NCBI GenBank assembly: GCA_903837445.1
Contig: CAILUR010000221.1
Span: forward strand, 1-17,306
DNA: 17,306 nucleotides
Origin: an uncultured bacterium
GTDB taxonomy: Bacteria > Oederibacteriota > PGYV01 > CAILUR01
Direction of reading: 5' to 3'
Under the pieces are notes generated by a model that saw only the letters and a list, made by a program, of their open reading frames with translations, did no database searches and had not been told where the DNA came from. Positions 1 to 7,292 of the stretch are shown here, piece by piece (the stretch's first letter is position 1; each line of letters opens with the position of its first letter). The position numbers and the translations under genes were made by a program.

Positions 1-657
1 AAGAACGAGACCCTTGAAAATTTTGTGACTTTCGGAATAGCGATAGTAATGGCTATTTTGCTTTTTATTATGCTTCCGTGGTTCATTACTAAGGGACTAT
101 CGAAAATAAGCGGGTTTGAAAGCAACAGGTACTCTTTTAATATAGGAATGGTCTTTTTTAAACTGCTTATTTTTTTCCTGTATGTGTGGGGAATTTCGTT
201 TTTTGAAGATGTAAAAAGACTTTTTCAATATCATGGGGCAGAACACAAATGTATATATGTTTTTGAAGCAGGAGAGAAAATTACTTTTCAAAATACTTTA
301 AAGTTTTCTCCAAGACATCCTCGCTGTGGGACTGCCTTTATTATTATAACGCTTATAGTAAGTCTTATTTTGTTTGTGATTTTTCTGCCTCCTGGATTAA
401 AACTATGGCAGAGAATTTTATGGGAGATTCCTTTATTGTTACCAGTAATAGGACTTTCTTACGAAGTTTTAAAAGCTTCGGACAAGTTCAGAGATAATAT
501 TTTTATGAAAATGTTTATTTGGCCGGGACTTACTTTTCAACGGTTGACCACCAGAGAACCTAACAAAAAGCAAGTGGAAGTGGCTGCCAAATCTCTCGAA
601 CTGGTGGTAAAGCTTGAGAACCAGTGGCGTTTAAAAAATAGAAACAAAAAAATATAA
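1..657 (+). CDS. DUF1385 (YqhQ-type) membrane protein, 5'-truncated by the window edge
   Basis: The reading frame is open from base 1 (codons for KNETLENF precede the GTG at 25) and ends at the TAA at 655-657, so 218 residues of a longer protein are visible. The family is usually about 300 aa and begins with a glycine-rich N-terminal segment that is absent here, so the true start lies upstream. Family signatures are clear: HGAEH at about visible residues 78-82 and HPRCGT at about 106-111, flanked by hydrophobic segments (about 12-32, 48-68, 110-132 and 142-155) typical of an integral inner-membrane protein. The biochemical function of DUF1385 is not established. Members commonly sit next to prfA, and here prfA starts 11 bases downstream, so the two are probably co-transcribed. 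Family assignment is secure; no function is claimed. Confidence 0.9.
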   Translation, partial: KNETLENFVTFGIAIVMAILLFIMLPWFITKGLSKISGFESNRYSFNIGMVFFKLLIFFLYVWGISFFEDVKRLFQYHGAEHKCIYVFEAGEKITFQNTLKFSPRHPRCGTAFIIITLIVSLILFVIFLPPGLKLWQRILWEIPLLLPVIGLSYEVLKASDKFRDNIFMKMFIWPGLTFQRLTTREPNKKQVEVAAKSLELVVKLENQWRLKNRNKKI

Positions 658-668
658 AAGGCGAGTAT

Positions 669-1739
669 ATGCTTAATAAACTTCACAACATAAAAGAGGA
701 ATATGAGGGAATTAATATAGAACTGTCATCTCCAGAAGTAATGGCAGACAGCGTGGCTTATCAAAAAAAAATGATACGCCATTCTGAGATTGCGCCTATT
801 TTTCATAAATATGAGAAATACTTGGCAGCGGTTAAGGCAGTCGAGGAAGCTAAGGAAATATTAGCGACTGACACTGATCCGGAAATGAAAACTATGGCCG
901 AACACGAAATCATAGAAAATACAGAAAAAATAGCCAAAATGGATGAAGAACTAAAATTAATGCTTATTCCCACGGATGCGAATGATAAGAAAAATGTAAT
1001 CATTGAAATCCGTGCAGGGACAGGTGGAGAAGAGGCCTCGCTTTTTTGTGCGGATCTTTATAAAATGTATTCGCGGTATGCCGAAAAGATTGGTTTTAAA
1101 CTTGATCTTATGGAATCCAGCCCTACAAATCTCGGTGGTCTCAAAGAAGTTATTTTTATGATAAACGGGAATAACGCTTACGCCAAATTTAAATACGAGA
1201 GTGGCGCACATAGGGTACAACGCGTGCCTGCTACCGAAGCCAGCGGCAGAATACACACTTCGGCAGTGACCGTGGCAGTGCTTCCCGAACAGGAAGAGTT
1301 TGATGTGCAAATAAATCCAAGTGATTTAAGAATAGACACTTTTTGTGCTTCCGGTCCTGGAGGACAGGGAGTAAACACCACTTATTCGGCAGTGCGTATA
1401 GTACATTTACCTACAGGCACAGAAGTGCAATGTCAGGATGAAAGGTCTCAAATTAAAAATAAAGCAAAAGCAATGACCATTTTGCGAGCACGAATAGTTC
1501 AAAAATTAACTGCCATAGAAGATGCCAAGCTTGCGAAAACAAGAAAAGACCAAGTGGGTTCAGGCGACCGCAGCGAAAAAATCCGTACTTATAATTTTCC
1601 ACAGAATAGAGTAACTGACCATCGCATAGGCATGTCTATTCACAATCTAACAGCTTTCATGGAAGGCGATATCGGAGATATGTTGGACGCACTGATAAAA
1701 GACGGACAGCAACGCCGTTTAAGTGAAGCTGCGAAGTAA
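669..1739 (+). CDS. prfA: Peptide chain release factor 1
   Basis: Class I release factor that recognises UAA and UAG in the ribosomal A site and triggers hydrolysis of peptidyl-tRNA. The 356-aa length fits the family. The RF1-specific anticodon-like tripeptide PAT is at residues 187-189 (within RVPATEASGRIHTSA), which separates it from RF2 (SPF). The catalytic GGQ is at 231-233 within CASGPGGQGVNTTYSAVRI, followed by LPTGTEVQCQDERSQ and the C-terminal GSGDRSEKIRTYNFPQNRVTDHR block. The start is supported by the typical RF1 opening (MLNKLHNIKEEYEG) and an AAGGCGAG-like ribosome site just upstream. The residue after VNTT is Tyr where many RF1s have Asp, a minor variant. The usual partner prmC (GGQ methyltransferase) is not next to it; a YeiH-family gene follows after 29 bases. 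Confidence 0.98.
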   Translation: MLNKLHNIKEEYEGINIELSSPEVMADSVAYQKKMIRHSEIAPIFHKYEKYLAAVKAVEEAKEILATDTDPEMKTMAEHEIIENTEKIAKMDEELKLMLIPTDANDKKNVIIEIRAGTGGEEASLFCADLYKMYSRYAEKIGFKLDLMESSPTNLGGLKEVIFMINGNNAYAKFKYESGAHRVQRVPATEASGRIHTSAVTVAVLPEQEEFDVQINPSDLRIDTFCASGPGGQGVNTTYSAVRIVHLPTGTEVQCQDERSQIKNKAKAMTILRARIVQKLTAIEDAKLAKTRKDQVGSGDRSEKIRTYNFPQNRVTDHRIGMSIHNLTAFMEGDIGDMLDALIKDGQQRRLSEAAK

Positions 1740-1768
1740 CTCGCTTATAATAGCAGGAGTAAAATATC

Positions 1769-2773
1769 ATGGCATGGTTTATTAAAAATACAAAAGGAAT
1801 ATTACTCTCTTTGGGAATTGCTTTAGTGGCTGTTTATCTCGGAAGCCTTGTGCCTCTTGTGGGCGGCGCAGTTTTTGGAATACTGCTCGGAATTGCTTTT
1901 GGAAATATCTTAAGTTTGCCGAAGGGAACTGTTGAAGGTATTCAGTTTACTTCAAAACGAGTACTGCAATGGGCCATTATCGCTCTCGGTGGCGGTTTAA
2001 GTTTGAGCCAAGTTTACACCACTGGCTTAGCTTCTCTTTCTGTTATGCTTTTCACTTTATCCGCAGCTTTCATAGCGGCCTATATTTTTGGAAAAATATT
2101 GAAAGTTCCATTTAAACTCACCACTCTTATTGGAATGGGAACTGCTATATGCGGCGGCTCTGCCATAGCAGCCATTTCTCCCATAATCGAGGCAGAGGAT
2201 CAAGATATCGCATATGCCATTTCTACTGTTTTTATGTTTAATGTAATAGCCGTTATTATATTCCCGCCTTTGGGGCACTTAATGGGTCTGAGCCAACACG
2301 GGTTTGGACTTTGGGCAGGCACTGCGATAAACGACACCTCGTCAGTGGTCGCAGCGGCTTACACCTATGGAAATGATGCTGGTGCCTACGCAACAATCGT
2401 AAAACTAACTCGGACCACCATGATAATTCCCATATCCATAATATTTGCTATATTTACTTTTTTCAAACACAGCAAAGAAGCTAATGCGAAACAAGTGCAC
2501 TATAGTTTTGTGAAAATTTTTCCATGGTTTATACTTTGGTTTCTCGCAGCTTCATTGTTGAACACTACTGGCATAATTAAACAAGACACTGCAAAAATAT
2601 TTACCGAAGTGGGAAAGTTTATGATAGTGCTTGCGCTTTCGGCTATAGGACTTAACTCTGATTTTAAAAAAATGTTAAAGACAGGTTTAAAACCAATGAT
2701 ATTAGGTCTAATAGCATGGCTTGCAGTAGCAGCAACGAGTCTCATAGCGCAAAAATTGAATGGTCAATTTTAA
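1769..2773 (+). CDS. YeiH/UPF0324-family integral membrane protein (putative exporter)
   Basis: A 334-aa, very hydrophobic protein with about ten predicted membrane helices, matching the YeiH/UPF0324 family (Pfam Cons_hypoth698). Diagnostic stretches are the early GILLGIAFGN segment, LQWAIIALGGGLSLSQ, the glycine-rich GMGTAICGGSAIAAISPII (about residues 122-140) with the following acidic EAEDQD, and GTAINDTSSVVAAAY (about 184-198). Family members are often labelled putative sulfate exporters, but substrate evidence is thin and cannot be judged from sequence. A good Shine-Dalgarno (AGGAGT, 1755-1760) sits 8 bases before the ATG. It lies 29 bases after prfA on the same strand, so it is probably read from the same transcript. 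No prmC-like methyltransferase motif (NPPY) is present, so it does not replace the usual prfA partner. Confidence 0.9.
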   Translation: MAWFIKNTKGILLSLGIALVAVYLGSLVPLVGGAVFGILLGIAFGNILSLPKGTVEGIQFTSKRVLQWAIIALGGGLSLSQVYTTGLASLSVMLFTLSAAFIAAYIFGKILKVPFKLTTLIGMGTAICGGSAIAAISPIIEAEDQDIAYAISTVFMFNVIAVIIFPPLGHLMGLSQHGFGLWAGTAINDTSSVVAAAYTYGNDAGAYATIVKLTRTTMIIPISIIFAIFTFFKHSKEANAKQVHYSFVKIFPWFILWFLAASLLNTTGIIKQDTAKIFTEVGKFMIVLALSAIGLNSDFKKMLKTGLKPMILGLIAWLAVAATSLIAQKLNGQF

Positions 2774-2936
2774 CGGTTTAAAAACTCAAAGTTTCGCTTA
2801 AATGCGCATATATCGTTAAAGTTCTGCTAATTTTGTTTATTGTGACAGATTTCATTAATATTATTGACAAATACAATATTTTATTGCAAAATAATCTCGG
2901 TTTTGGAATAAACATTTCGCCTAATGGGAAGACTAA
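2774..2936. other. 163-base intergenic region between the yeiH-like and PorV-OmpA genes
   Basis: A strongly A+T-rich non-coding gap, the longest between genes inside the window. No G+C-rich hairpin with a T-run is visible, so no intrinsic terminator can be called for the upstream genes. A long-range inverted pair (TTTAACG at 2769-2775 and CGTTAAA at 2814-2820) and a short AAACT-CAA-AGTTT stem lie near its left end, both weak. The right half holds the candidate promoter listed separately and the ribosome site GGGAAG (2926-2931) of the next gene. No small ORF or tRNA was seen. Confidence 0.6.
2864..2895 (+). promoter_or_regulatory. Candidate sigma-70-type promoter for the PorV-OmpA/iclR pair
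   Basis: A perfect -35 hexamer TTGACA lies at 2864-2869. The -10 is less clear. CAAAAT at 2887-2892 has the ideal 17-base spacing but matches only 4 of 6 positions, while AATAAT at 2890-2895 matches 5 of 6 with a long 20-base spacing. Surrounding DNA is very A+T-rich. The predicted start would give a leader of about 35 bases before the ATG at 2937. Judged by eye only. Confidence 0.45.
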
Positions 2937-4877
2937 ATGAAAAGAATATGGTTAGCCATATTACTCTGGTTATCCGCTATTGGAATTGTGTTCTCCGATG
3001 CGGGACAGATTGGAACTACATCAAATAACTTTATCAAAATACTTGCTCCGGCAAAACCTGCTTCACTTGGAGAGGCATATGTGGCCACGGGTAGCGATAT
3101 AAACTCCATTTCATACAATCCGGCTGGAATAGCAAAGAGTTTGCTGAGCGAAATTTCATTTACTCATATAGAATGGTTTCAGCAGGTAAGGTTTGAAAAC
3201 TTAAACCTATCAATTCCTTTTCCTATAGGCACATTGGGCGCTTCTTTTAACTGGTTGACTGTTTCTCCTATGAAAAAAACTATTGTAAGCCCTTCGGATC
3301 CAAGTACTTGGGAGGAACTTTATAATTTTTCTCCTTACAGTATGTTTGGAAATATTACTTATGCTACGGGTTTTACAGATAATCTCACCATAGGAGCGAG
3401 TCTTAAAATTCTCGACTATGTCATAGACCCAAATGATGCCAAAACTTCCGCCGTCTCTTTTCTTTTTGACTTTGGTTTAATTTATGATATTCCAGGAGTC
3501 AACGGACTTTCCACTGGGTTAGTATTTAAAAATGTCGGTCCAAAGACCACCTTTATTTCAAAACCTTTTGACCAACCAATAAATATAAAAGGTGGAGTGG
3601 GTTACAATAATGGAATTTTTAACATCGAAGTAGATGCGGAATATTATAACGATAACCCCATAAATTATTTTGGGGGAGCCGGGGTTACTCTTTTCGAAGT
3701 TCTTTCTTTACGCGCTGGCTATAAGGGCGGCACCATCACGCAATGGACAGCTGGTGCCGGCTTGAACTTAGGTCTTTTTAATATAGATTATGCTTTTGTA
3801 CCTTATCCTGATAGTTTAGGCTATACGCATAGAGCAACACTGGTAGCAAAATTTGGCACTCCTGAAGTAACTTTATTAGCCACCCCTCTGGTGTTTTCTC
3901 CTAACAATGATCGCTTTTTGGATTATACAAATTTCACATGGCAAATGCGTTCTAAAAGTATGGCTAGAAAAAGTTTTATAACAATTACAGATGCGTTAGG
4001 ACTCCATATAAAAGAAATTCCTTTGATGGATTTGTCAGGGACTTCTTTTTGGGATGGCAAAAATGATTTTAGTTTAGGGGCTGTGCCTGATGGAATGTAC
4101 ACCGCTAAACTTACTGTGCAGTATGATGACAAAATACAGTCCACCTCCACTGGAGTCACAATAGAAGTGGACAACACTCCGCCCACTTTATTTGTGGCCG
4201 CCGCACCTAAAGAAGTCACGCCAAACGATTATGGTACTCTACGGGCTCCAGTAAATTTTTCTTTAAGTGCTAAAGATTTACACGGGGTCTCTCAGTGGCA
4301 GGTTGTTATTAGAGATCCTTTAGGTAATATCTTCAAAAAAATTACAGGAGTAGGCGAACCCTATATGGCAAATTGGGACGGGACTTCTGATTATGGGAAA
4401 CCTGTCAAAACTGGCACTTTATACACCTATACTTTTTATGCCGCGGACACAGTAGGTAATTGGGGAAGTACTAAACCAGAAACAGTTAAAGTATTATTTA
4501 AAGAAATCATAATAAATTTGTCTTCAGATGTCTTGTTCGACATAGGAAAAGCTGATGTTAAAATAAGTATTTACAATATGATTAAACCTATTGCGGATAA
4601 AATAAAATCATACAACAACCTTCAAATAATTGTCGAAGGGCATACGGACAATCAACCTGTAAAGTACAGCACTGATTTCCCTGACAATCAATCACTGTCG
4701 CAGGCACGCGCAGAAGCCACAGTGGCATTTTTTGTTGACCTCTTTCATGTGAATAAAGAAATATTTACAGCAGTAGGAAAAGGTGATGCTGAACCGGTAT
4801 CGGTAAATGATACTCCAGAAGGCAGAAAACTTAATCGCAGGGTAACGCTACGCATTCGTGGCTCAGAGTGGGAATAA
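2937..4877 (+). CDS. PorV/UPF0164-type outer-membrane barrel fused to Ig-like domains and an OmpA C-terminal domain
   Basis: A 646-aa exported protein. Residues 1-20 form a signal peptide (basic MKR, hydrophobic core, likely cleavage near SDAG). Residues about 22-307 match the PorV/PorQ or UPF0164 type of outer-membrane beta-barrel: the opening NNFIKILAPAKPASLGEAYVA, the SYNPAGIA motif near 59-66, then repeated amphipathic strands. Residues about 310-412 look like a FlgD/gliding-motility Ig-like domain (SPNNDRF start, FWDGKND, VPDGMYTAKL), and 415-520 like a second one (DNTPP, NWDGTSDYGKPV). Residues about 523-643 are an OmpA-family peptidoglycan-binding domain with GHTDN (568-572), LSQARA (587-592) and EGRKLNRRV. 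D571 and R591 are the expected diaminopimelate contacts. The likely role is an outer-membrane channel or assembly factor tethered to the cell wall; any transported cargo is unknown. The start is supported by GGGAAG 5 bases upstream. Confidence 0.85.
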   Translation: MKRIWLAILLWLSAIGIVFSDAGQIGTTSNNFIKILAPAKPASLGEAYVATGSDINSISYNPAGIAKSLLSEISFTHIEWFQQVRFENLNLSIPFPIGTLGASFNWLTVSPMKKTIVSPSDPSTWEELYNFSPYSMFGNITYATGFTDNLTIGASLKILDYVIDPNDAKTSAVSFLFDFGLIYDIPGVNGLSTGLVFKNVGPKTTFISKPFDQPINIKGGVGYNNGIFNIEVDAEYYNDNPINYFGGAGVTLFEVLSLRAGYKGGTITQWTAGAGLNLGLFNIDYAFVPYPDSLGYTHRATLVAKFGTPEVTLLATPLVFSPNNDRFLDYTNFTWQMRSKSMARKSFITITDALGLHIKEIPLMDLSGTSFWDGKNDFSLGAVPDGMYTAKLTVQYDDKIQSTSTGVTIEVDNTPPTLFVAAAPKEVTPNDYGTLRAPVNFSLSAKDLHGVSQWQVVIRDPLGNIFKKITGVGEPYMANWDGTSDYGKPVKTGTLYTYTFYAADTVGNWGSTKPETVKVLFKEIIINLSSDVLFDIGKADVKISIYNMIKPIADKIKSYNNLQIIVEGHTDNQPVKYSTDFPDNQSLSQARAEATVAFFVDLFHVNKEIFTAVGKGDAEPVSVNDTPEGRKLNRRVTLRIRGSEWE

Positions 4878-4906
4878 ATGCATACAACTAAAACACTGGT
4901 GAAAAA

Positions 4907-5686
4907 ATGAGAAGGAAACAATCTTATGATACGACTGTGCAGTCGGTAGAGAGAACCTTAGATATTATAGAGACTTTAAGTTTGCACAAAACAGGAGTGG
5001 GAGTCACCACCTTAAGTAAAGAATTAAAACTACATAAAAGTACCGTGCACAGATTGCTTACCACGCTCATGCTTAGAAAGTATGTGGACCAGGATTTAGA
5101 AACCTCAAAATACAAACTCGCCATGAAACTTTTTGAACTTGGCAACGCAGTACTTTCCAAACTGGATATACGGCAGCATGCGCTATCTTATATGCGGCAG
5201 TTGTGGAAAAATACTGGAGAAACAATACAACTTTCTATAGTGGATCAAAATAATGTCTTATATGTGGATGTTATCGAATCTTTAGAAAAAGTCAGTGTAA
5301 GGTCAAACATAGGGGAAAGAGCTCCACTTTATTGCTCAGCCCCAGGTAAAATTTGGTTGGCTATGCTTCCAGAAGATAGATTATCAGAAATGTTAAAGGG
5401 ATTAAAACTTGATTCTTTGACTCCAAATACAGTTGACTCAATAGAAAAATTAAACGCCCAAATTAAAACTGCATTTGAACTCGGGTATGCGGTAGACGAT
5501 CAAGAAAGTTCTGAAAATCTTGTAACCATAGCTTCTCCTGTAAAAAATTCTCGTGGCAGGGTAATTGCCTGCATCTCCCTTACCATTCCAGCGCTCAGAA
5601 CAAACGATTTAAAAATTATTGAACTTGGAAAAGATGTAAAACTTACTGCTGAAAAAATATCTCAAAATATTGGGCAAGTTAGATAA
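4907..5686 (+). CDS. IclR-family transcriptional regulator
   Basis: A 259-aa regulator with the standard IclR layout. An N-terminal winged helix-turn-helix (about residues 12-78) carries VQSVERTLDIIETL, TLSKELKLHKSTVHRLLTTL as recognition region, and the wing ending YKLAMKLFELG. A C-terminal effector-binding domain (about 85-255) includes SVRSNIGERAPLYCSAPGKIWLA and the later GYAVDDQESSENLVTIASPV block, where the family binds small organic-acid-like ligands. The ligand and targets cannot be deduced. It begins 29 bases after the PorV-OmpA gene, with a weak ribosome site GGTGA (4898-4902), so co-transcription and possible regulation of that gene are plausible but inferred. It ends 70 bases before tgt, to which it has no obvious functional link. 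Confidence 0.95.
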   Translation: MRRKQSYDTTVQSVERTLDIIETLSLHKTGVGVTTLSKELKLHKSTVHRLLTTLMLRKYVDQDLETSKYKLAMKLFELGNAVLSKLDIRQHALSYMRQLWKNTGETIQLSIVDQNNVLYVDVIESLEKVSVRSNIGERAPLYCSAPGKIWLAMLPEDRLSEMLKGLKLDSLTPNTVDSIEKLNAQIKTAFELGYAVDDQESSENLVTIASPVKNSRGRVIACISLTIPALRTNDLKIIELGKDVKLTAEKISQNIGQVR

Positions 5687-5756
5687 AAAACTTATCTGTA
5701 AATATCCTGACGCAAATAAAACCCGTCTTGTTTTTATATGATAGAAAAGGAATGCC

Positions 5757-6860
5757 ATGGAATTCTTTAAAATTCACCACAAATACAAACAGGCACGCGT
5801 AGGAGAAATTTCCACTCTTCACGGCAGTATTCATACTCCTGTCTATATGCCAGTCGGCACTCAAGCCACAGTTAAAATTATGACTCCTGAAGATTTAGAA
5901 CGCATGGATATAGATGTAATTCTGGGAAACACCTATCATCTCTATCTAAGACCTGGGCTTGAAATAATGAAACAAGCTGGTGGGCTTCACAAGTTTATGG
6001 GTTGGAAAAGAGCTATTCTTACAGATAGCGGAGGCTTTCAGGTTTTTAGTATGGAGGCCTTAAGAAAAATAACAAATGATGGAGTGCAGTTTAGAACCCA
6101 TTTTGACGGAACAGAACATTTTTTAACTCCTGAAAAAGTTATAGAGATACAGACCATTCTTGGCAGTGATATTATGATGTGTTTTGATGAGTGTCCGCCT
6201 TATCCCGCTGAACATGAGTATGTCAGTAAATCTTTAGACACCACTGTAGAGTGGGCAAAACGCGCGAAAGCTGCGCATAAGAATACTGATAAGCAGGCCC
6301 TTTTTGGAATTATACAAGGAGGCACATATAAAGACCTGCGTGAAAAAAGTGTAGAGCTAATGCTCCCACTTGACCTACCAGGATATGCAATAGGCGGAGT
6401 ATCAGTAGGTGAAGGAAAAGAACTTATGTACGGCATGACTGATTGGGTAGCTCCTTTGCTTCCAGAAAACAAACCTCGTTATCTTATGGGAGTCGGTGCT
6501 CCCGAAGATTTATGGTATGCAATAGAAAAAGGAATAGATATGTTTGACTGCGTGTTGCCTACGAGAATTGCCAGAAACGGCACTATTTATAATCAGTATG
6601 GAAGAACCATAATAAGAAATGCCGAATACAAAGCAGATTTTAGACCTATGCAAGAGGGCTGTGAATGCTATGCTTGTAAAACTTTTTCTCGTGCCTATAT
6701 CCGGCATCTTTTTAATGTAAATGAAATTCTCGGTATGAGGCTCACTACTTTACACAACATATGGTTTATGATAAAATTAGCCCGTACTATAAGACAGGCG
6801 ATATTGGACAATAACTACGAAGAAGCAAAAGAAGCATTTTTTAAAGATTTTAAATACTAA
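5757..6860 (+). CDS. tgt: tRNA-guanine transglycosylase (queuine tRNA-ribosyltransferase)
   Basis: Exchanges guanine-34 in the anticodon of Asp, Asn, His and Tyr tRNAs for the queuosine precursor preQ1. The 367 residues align with the bacterial enzyme nearly position for position. The catalytic base is D90 in TDSGGFQVFS, the nucleophile D264 in GIDMFDCVLPTRIARNG, and the zinc site C302, C304, C307 with H333 (in TLHNIWF). The substrate pocket motifs FDECPPYP, GIIQGG (about 184-189) and AIGGVSVGE are intact. A ribosome site AAAAGGA (5745-5751) precedes the ATG. It is the first of nine closely spaced + strand genes; yajC follows after 42 bases, a common bacterial pairing. No preQ1 biosynthesis gene and no convincing preQ1 riboswitch is visible here. 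Confidence 0.98.
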   Translation: MEFFKIHHKYKQARVGEISTLHGSIHTPVYMPVGTQATVKIMTPEDLERMDIDVILGNTYHLYLRPGLEIMKQAGGLHKFMGWKRAILTDSGGFQVFSMEALRKITNDGVQFRTHFDGTEHFLTPEKVIEIQTILGSDIMMCFDECPPYPAEHEYVSKSLDTTVEWAKRAKAAHKNTDKQALFGIIQGGTYKDLREKSVELMLPLDLPGYAIGGVSVGEGKELMYGMTDWVAPLLPENKPRYLMGVGAPEDLWYAIEKGIDMFDCVLPTRIARNGTIYNQYGRTIIRNAEYKADFRPMQEGCECYACKTFSRAYIRHLFNVNEILGMRLTTLHNIWFMIKLARTIRQAILDNNYEEAKEAFFKDFKY

Positions 6861-6902
6861 GCAAAGTTAAAACTTTGTAAAAAAACACGGAGGTATTATT
6901 TT

Positions 6903-7292
6903 ATGATGGCAACACTTCTTTACGCAGCAAATGGGGCGGCCCAGACAGCGGCAGCAGCAGGACCAGGTGCGACAACTGCGGATCCAATGGCACAGCTCGT
7001 TTCTGGAATTCTCCCAATAGTGCTTATTATGGTGGTCTTTTATTTTCTTATCATTGGGCCACAGAAAAAGGAACAAAAGAAACACGCAGAAATGCTTAAA
7101 GCCATAAAAGAGGGCGACAAAGTAGTAACCAGCGGTGGAATAGTTGGAATAGTTTCAGGCTTTTCCGAGAAAGATGATATCGTTTCTATCACTGTGGCAG
7201 GTAGCACTAAGCTTAATGTTATGAGATCTTATGTGGCAAACAAAATAGAGCGCCCGGCCGAGAACACGCTATCTGAGCCGGCAAAAAAATAA
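6903..7292 (+). CDS. yajC: Preprotein translocase subunit YajC
   Basis: Small single-pass inner-membrane protein that associates with SecDF and the Sec translocon. The 129 residues comprise an Ala-rich N-terminal stretch (about 8-30), one transmembrane helix (about 33-51, LVSGILPIVLIMVVFYFLII), the family hallmark GPQKKEQKKHAEMLKAI and the cytosolic KEGDKVVTSGGIVGIV domain. GGAGG at 6889-6893 lies 9 bases before the first of two adjacent ATG codons (6903 and 6906), which favours 6903. It follows tgt, as in many bacteria, but secD and secF do not follow. The next gene, galT-like, begins at the base immediately after the yajC stop. Confidence 0.95.
   Translation: MMATLLYAANGAAQTAAAAGPGATTADPMAQLVSGILPIVLIMVVFYFLIIGPQKKEQKKHAEMLKAIKEGDKVVTSGGIVGIVSGFSEKDDIVSITVAGSTKLNVMRSYVANKIERPAENTLSEPAKK

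Noticed and set aside
2769..2820. TTTAACG/CGTTAAA inverted pair after the yeiH-like gene as a terminator or structured RNA
   Set aside because: There is a 7-base arm with a 38-base loop and no T-run. The chance of such a pair in A+T-rich DNA is high.
5681..5736. Hairpin AGATAA/TTATCT over the iclR-type stop, and a GACG/CGTC pair followed by a T-rich stretch, as a terminator or preQ1 riboswitch before tgt
   Set aside because: The first stem is A+T-only except one pair and has no following T-run. The second stem is only 4 base pairs with a long loop. No preQ1 aptamer pattern (short G-rich stem with a downstream A-rich tail and pseudoknot) could be fitted.
5737..5742. TATGAT as a -10 element for a tgt promoter
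   Set aside because: No acceptable -35 lies 15-19 bases upstream (the sequence there is A-rich), and the leader would be under 10 bases.
6862..6877. Inverted repeat CAAAGTT-AA-AACTTTG between tgt and yajC
   Set aside because: It is short and A+T-rich, and is followed on the + strand by A residues, so it is not a rightward intrinsic terminator. The genes look co-transcribed.
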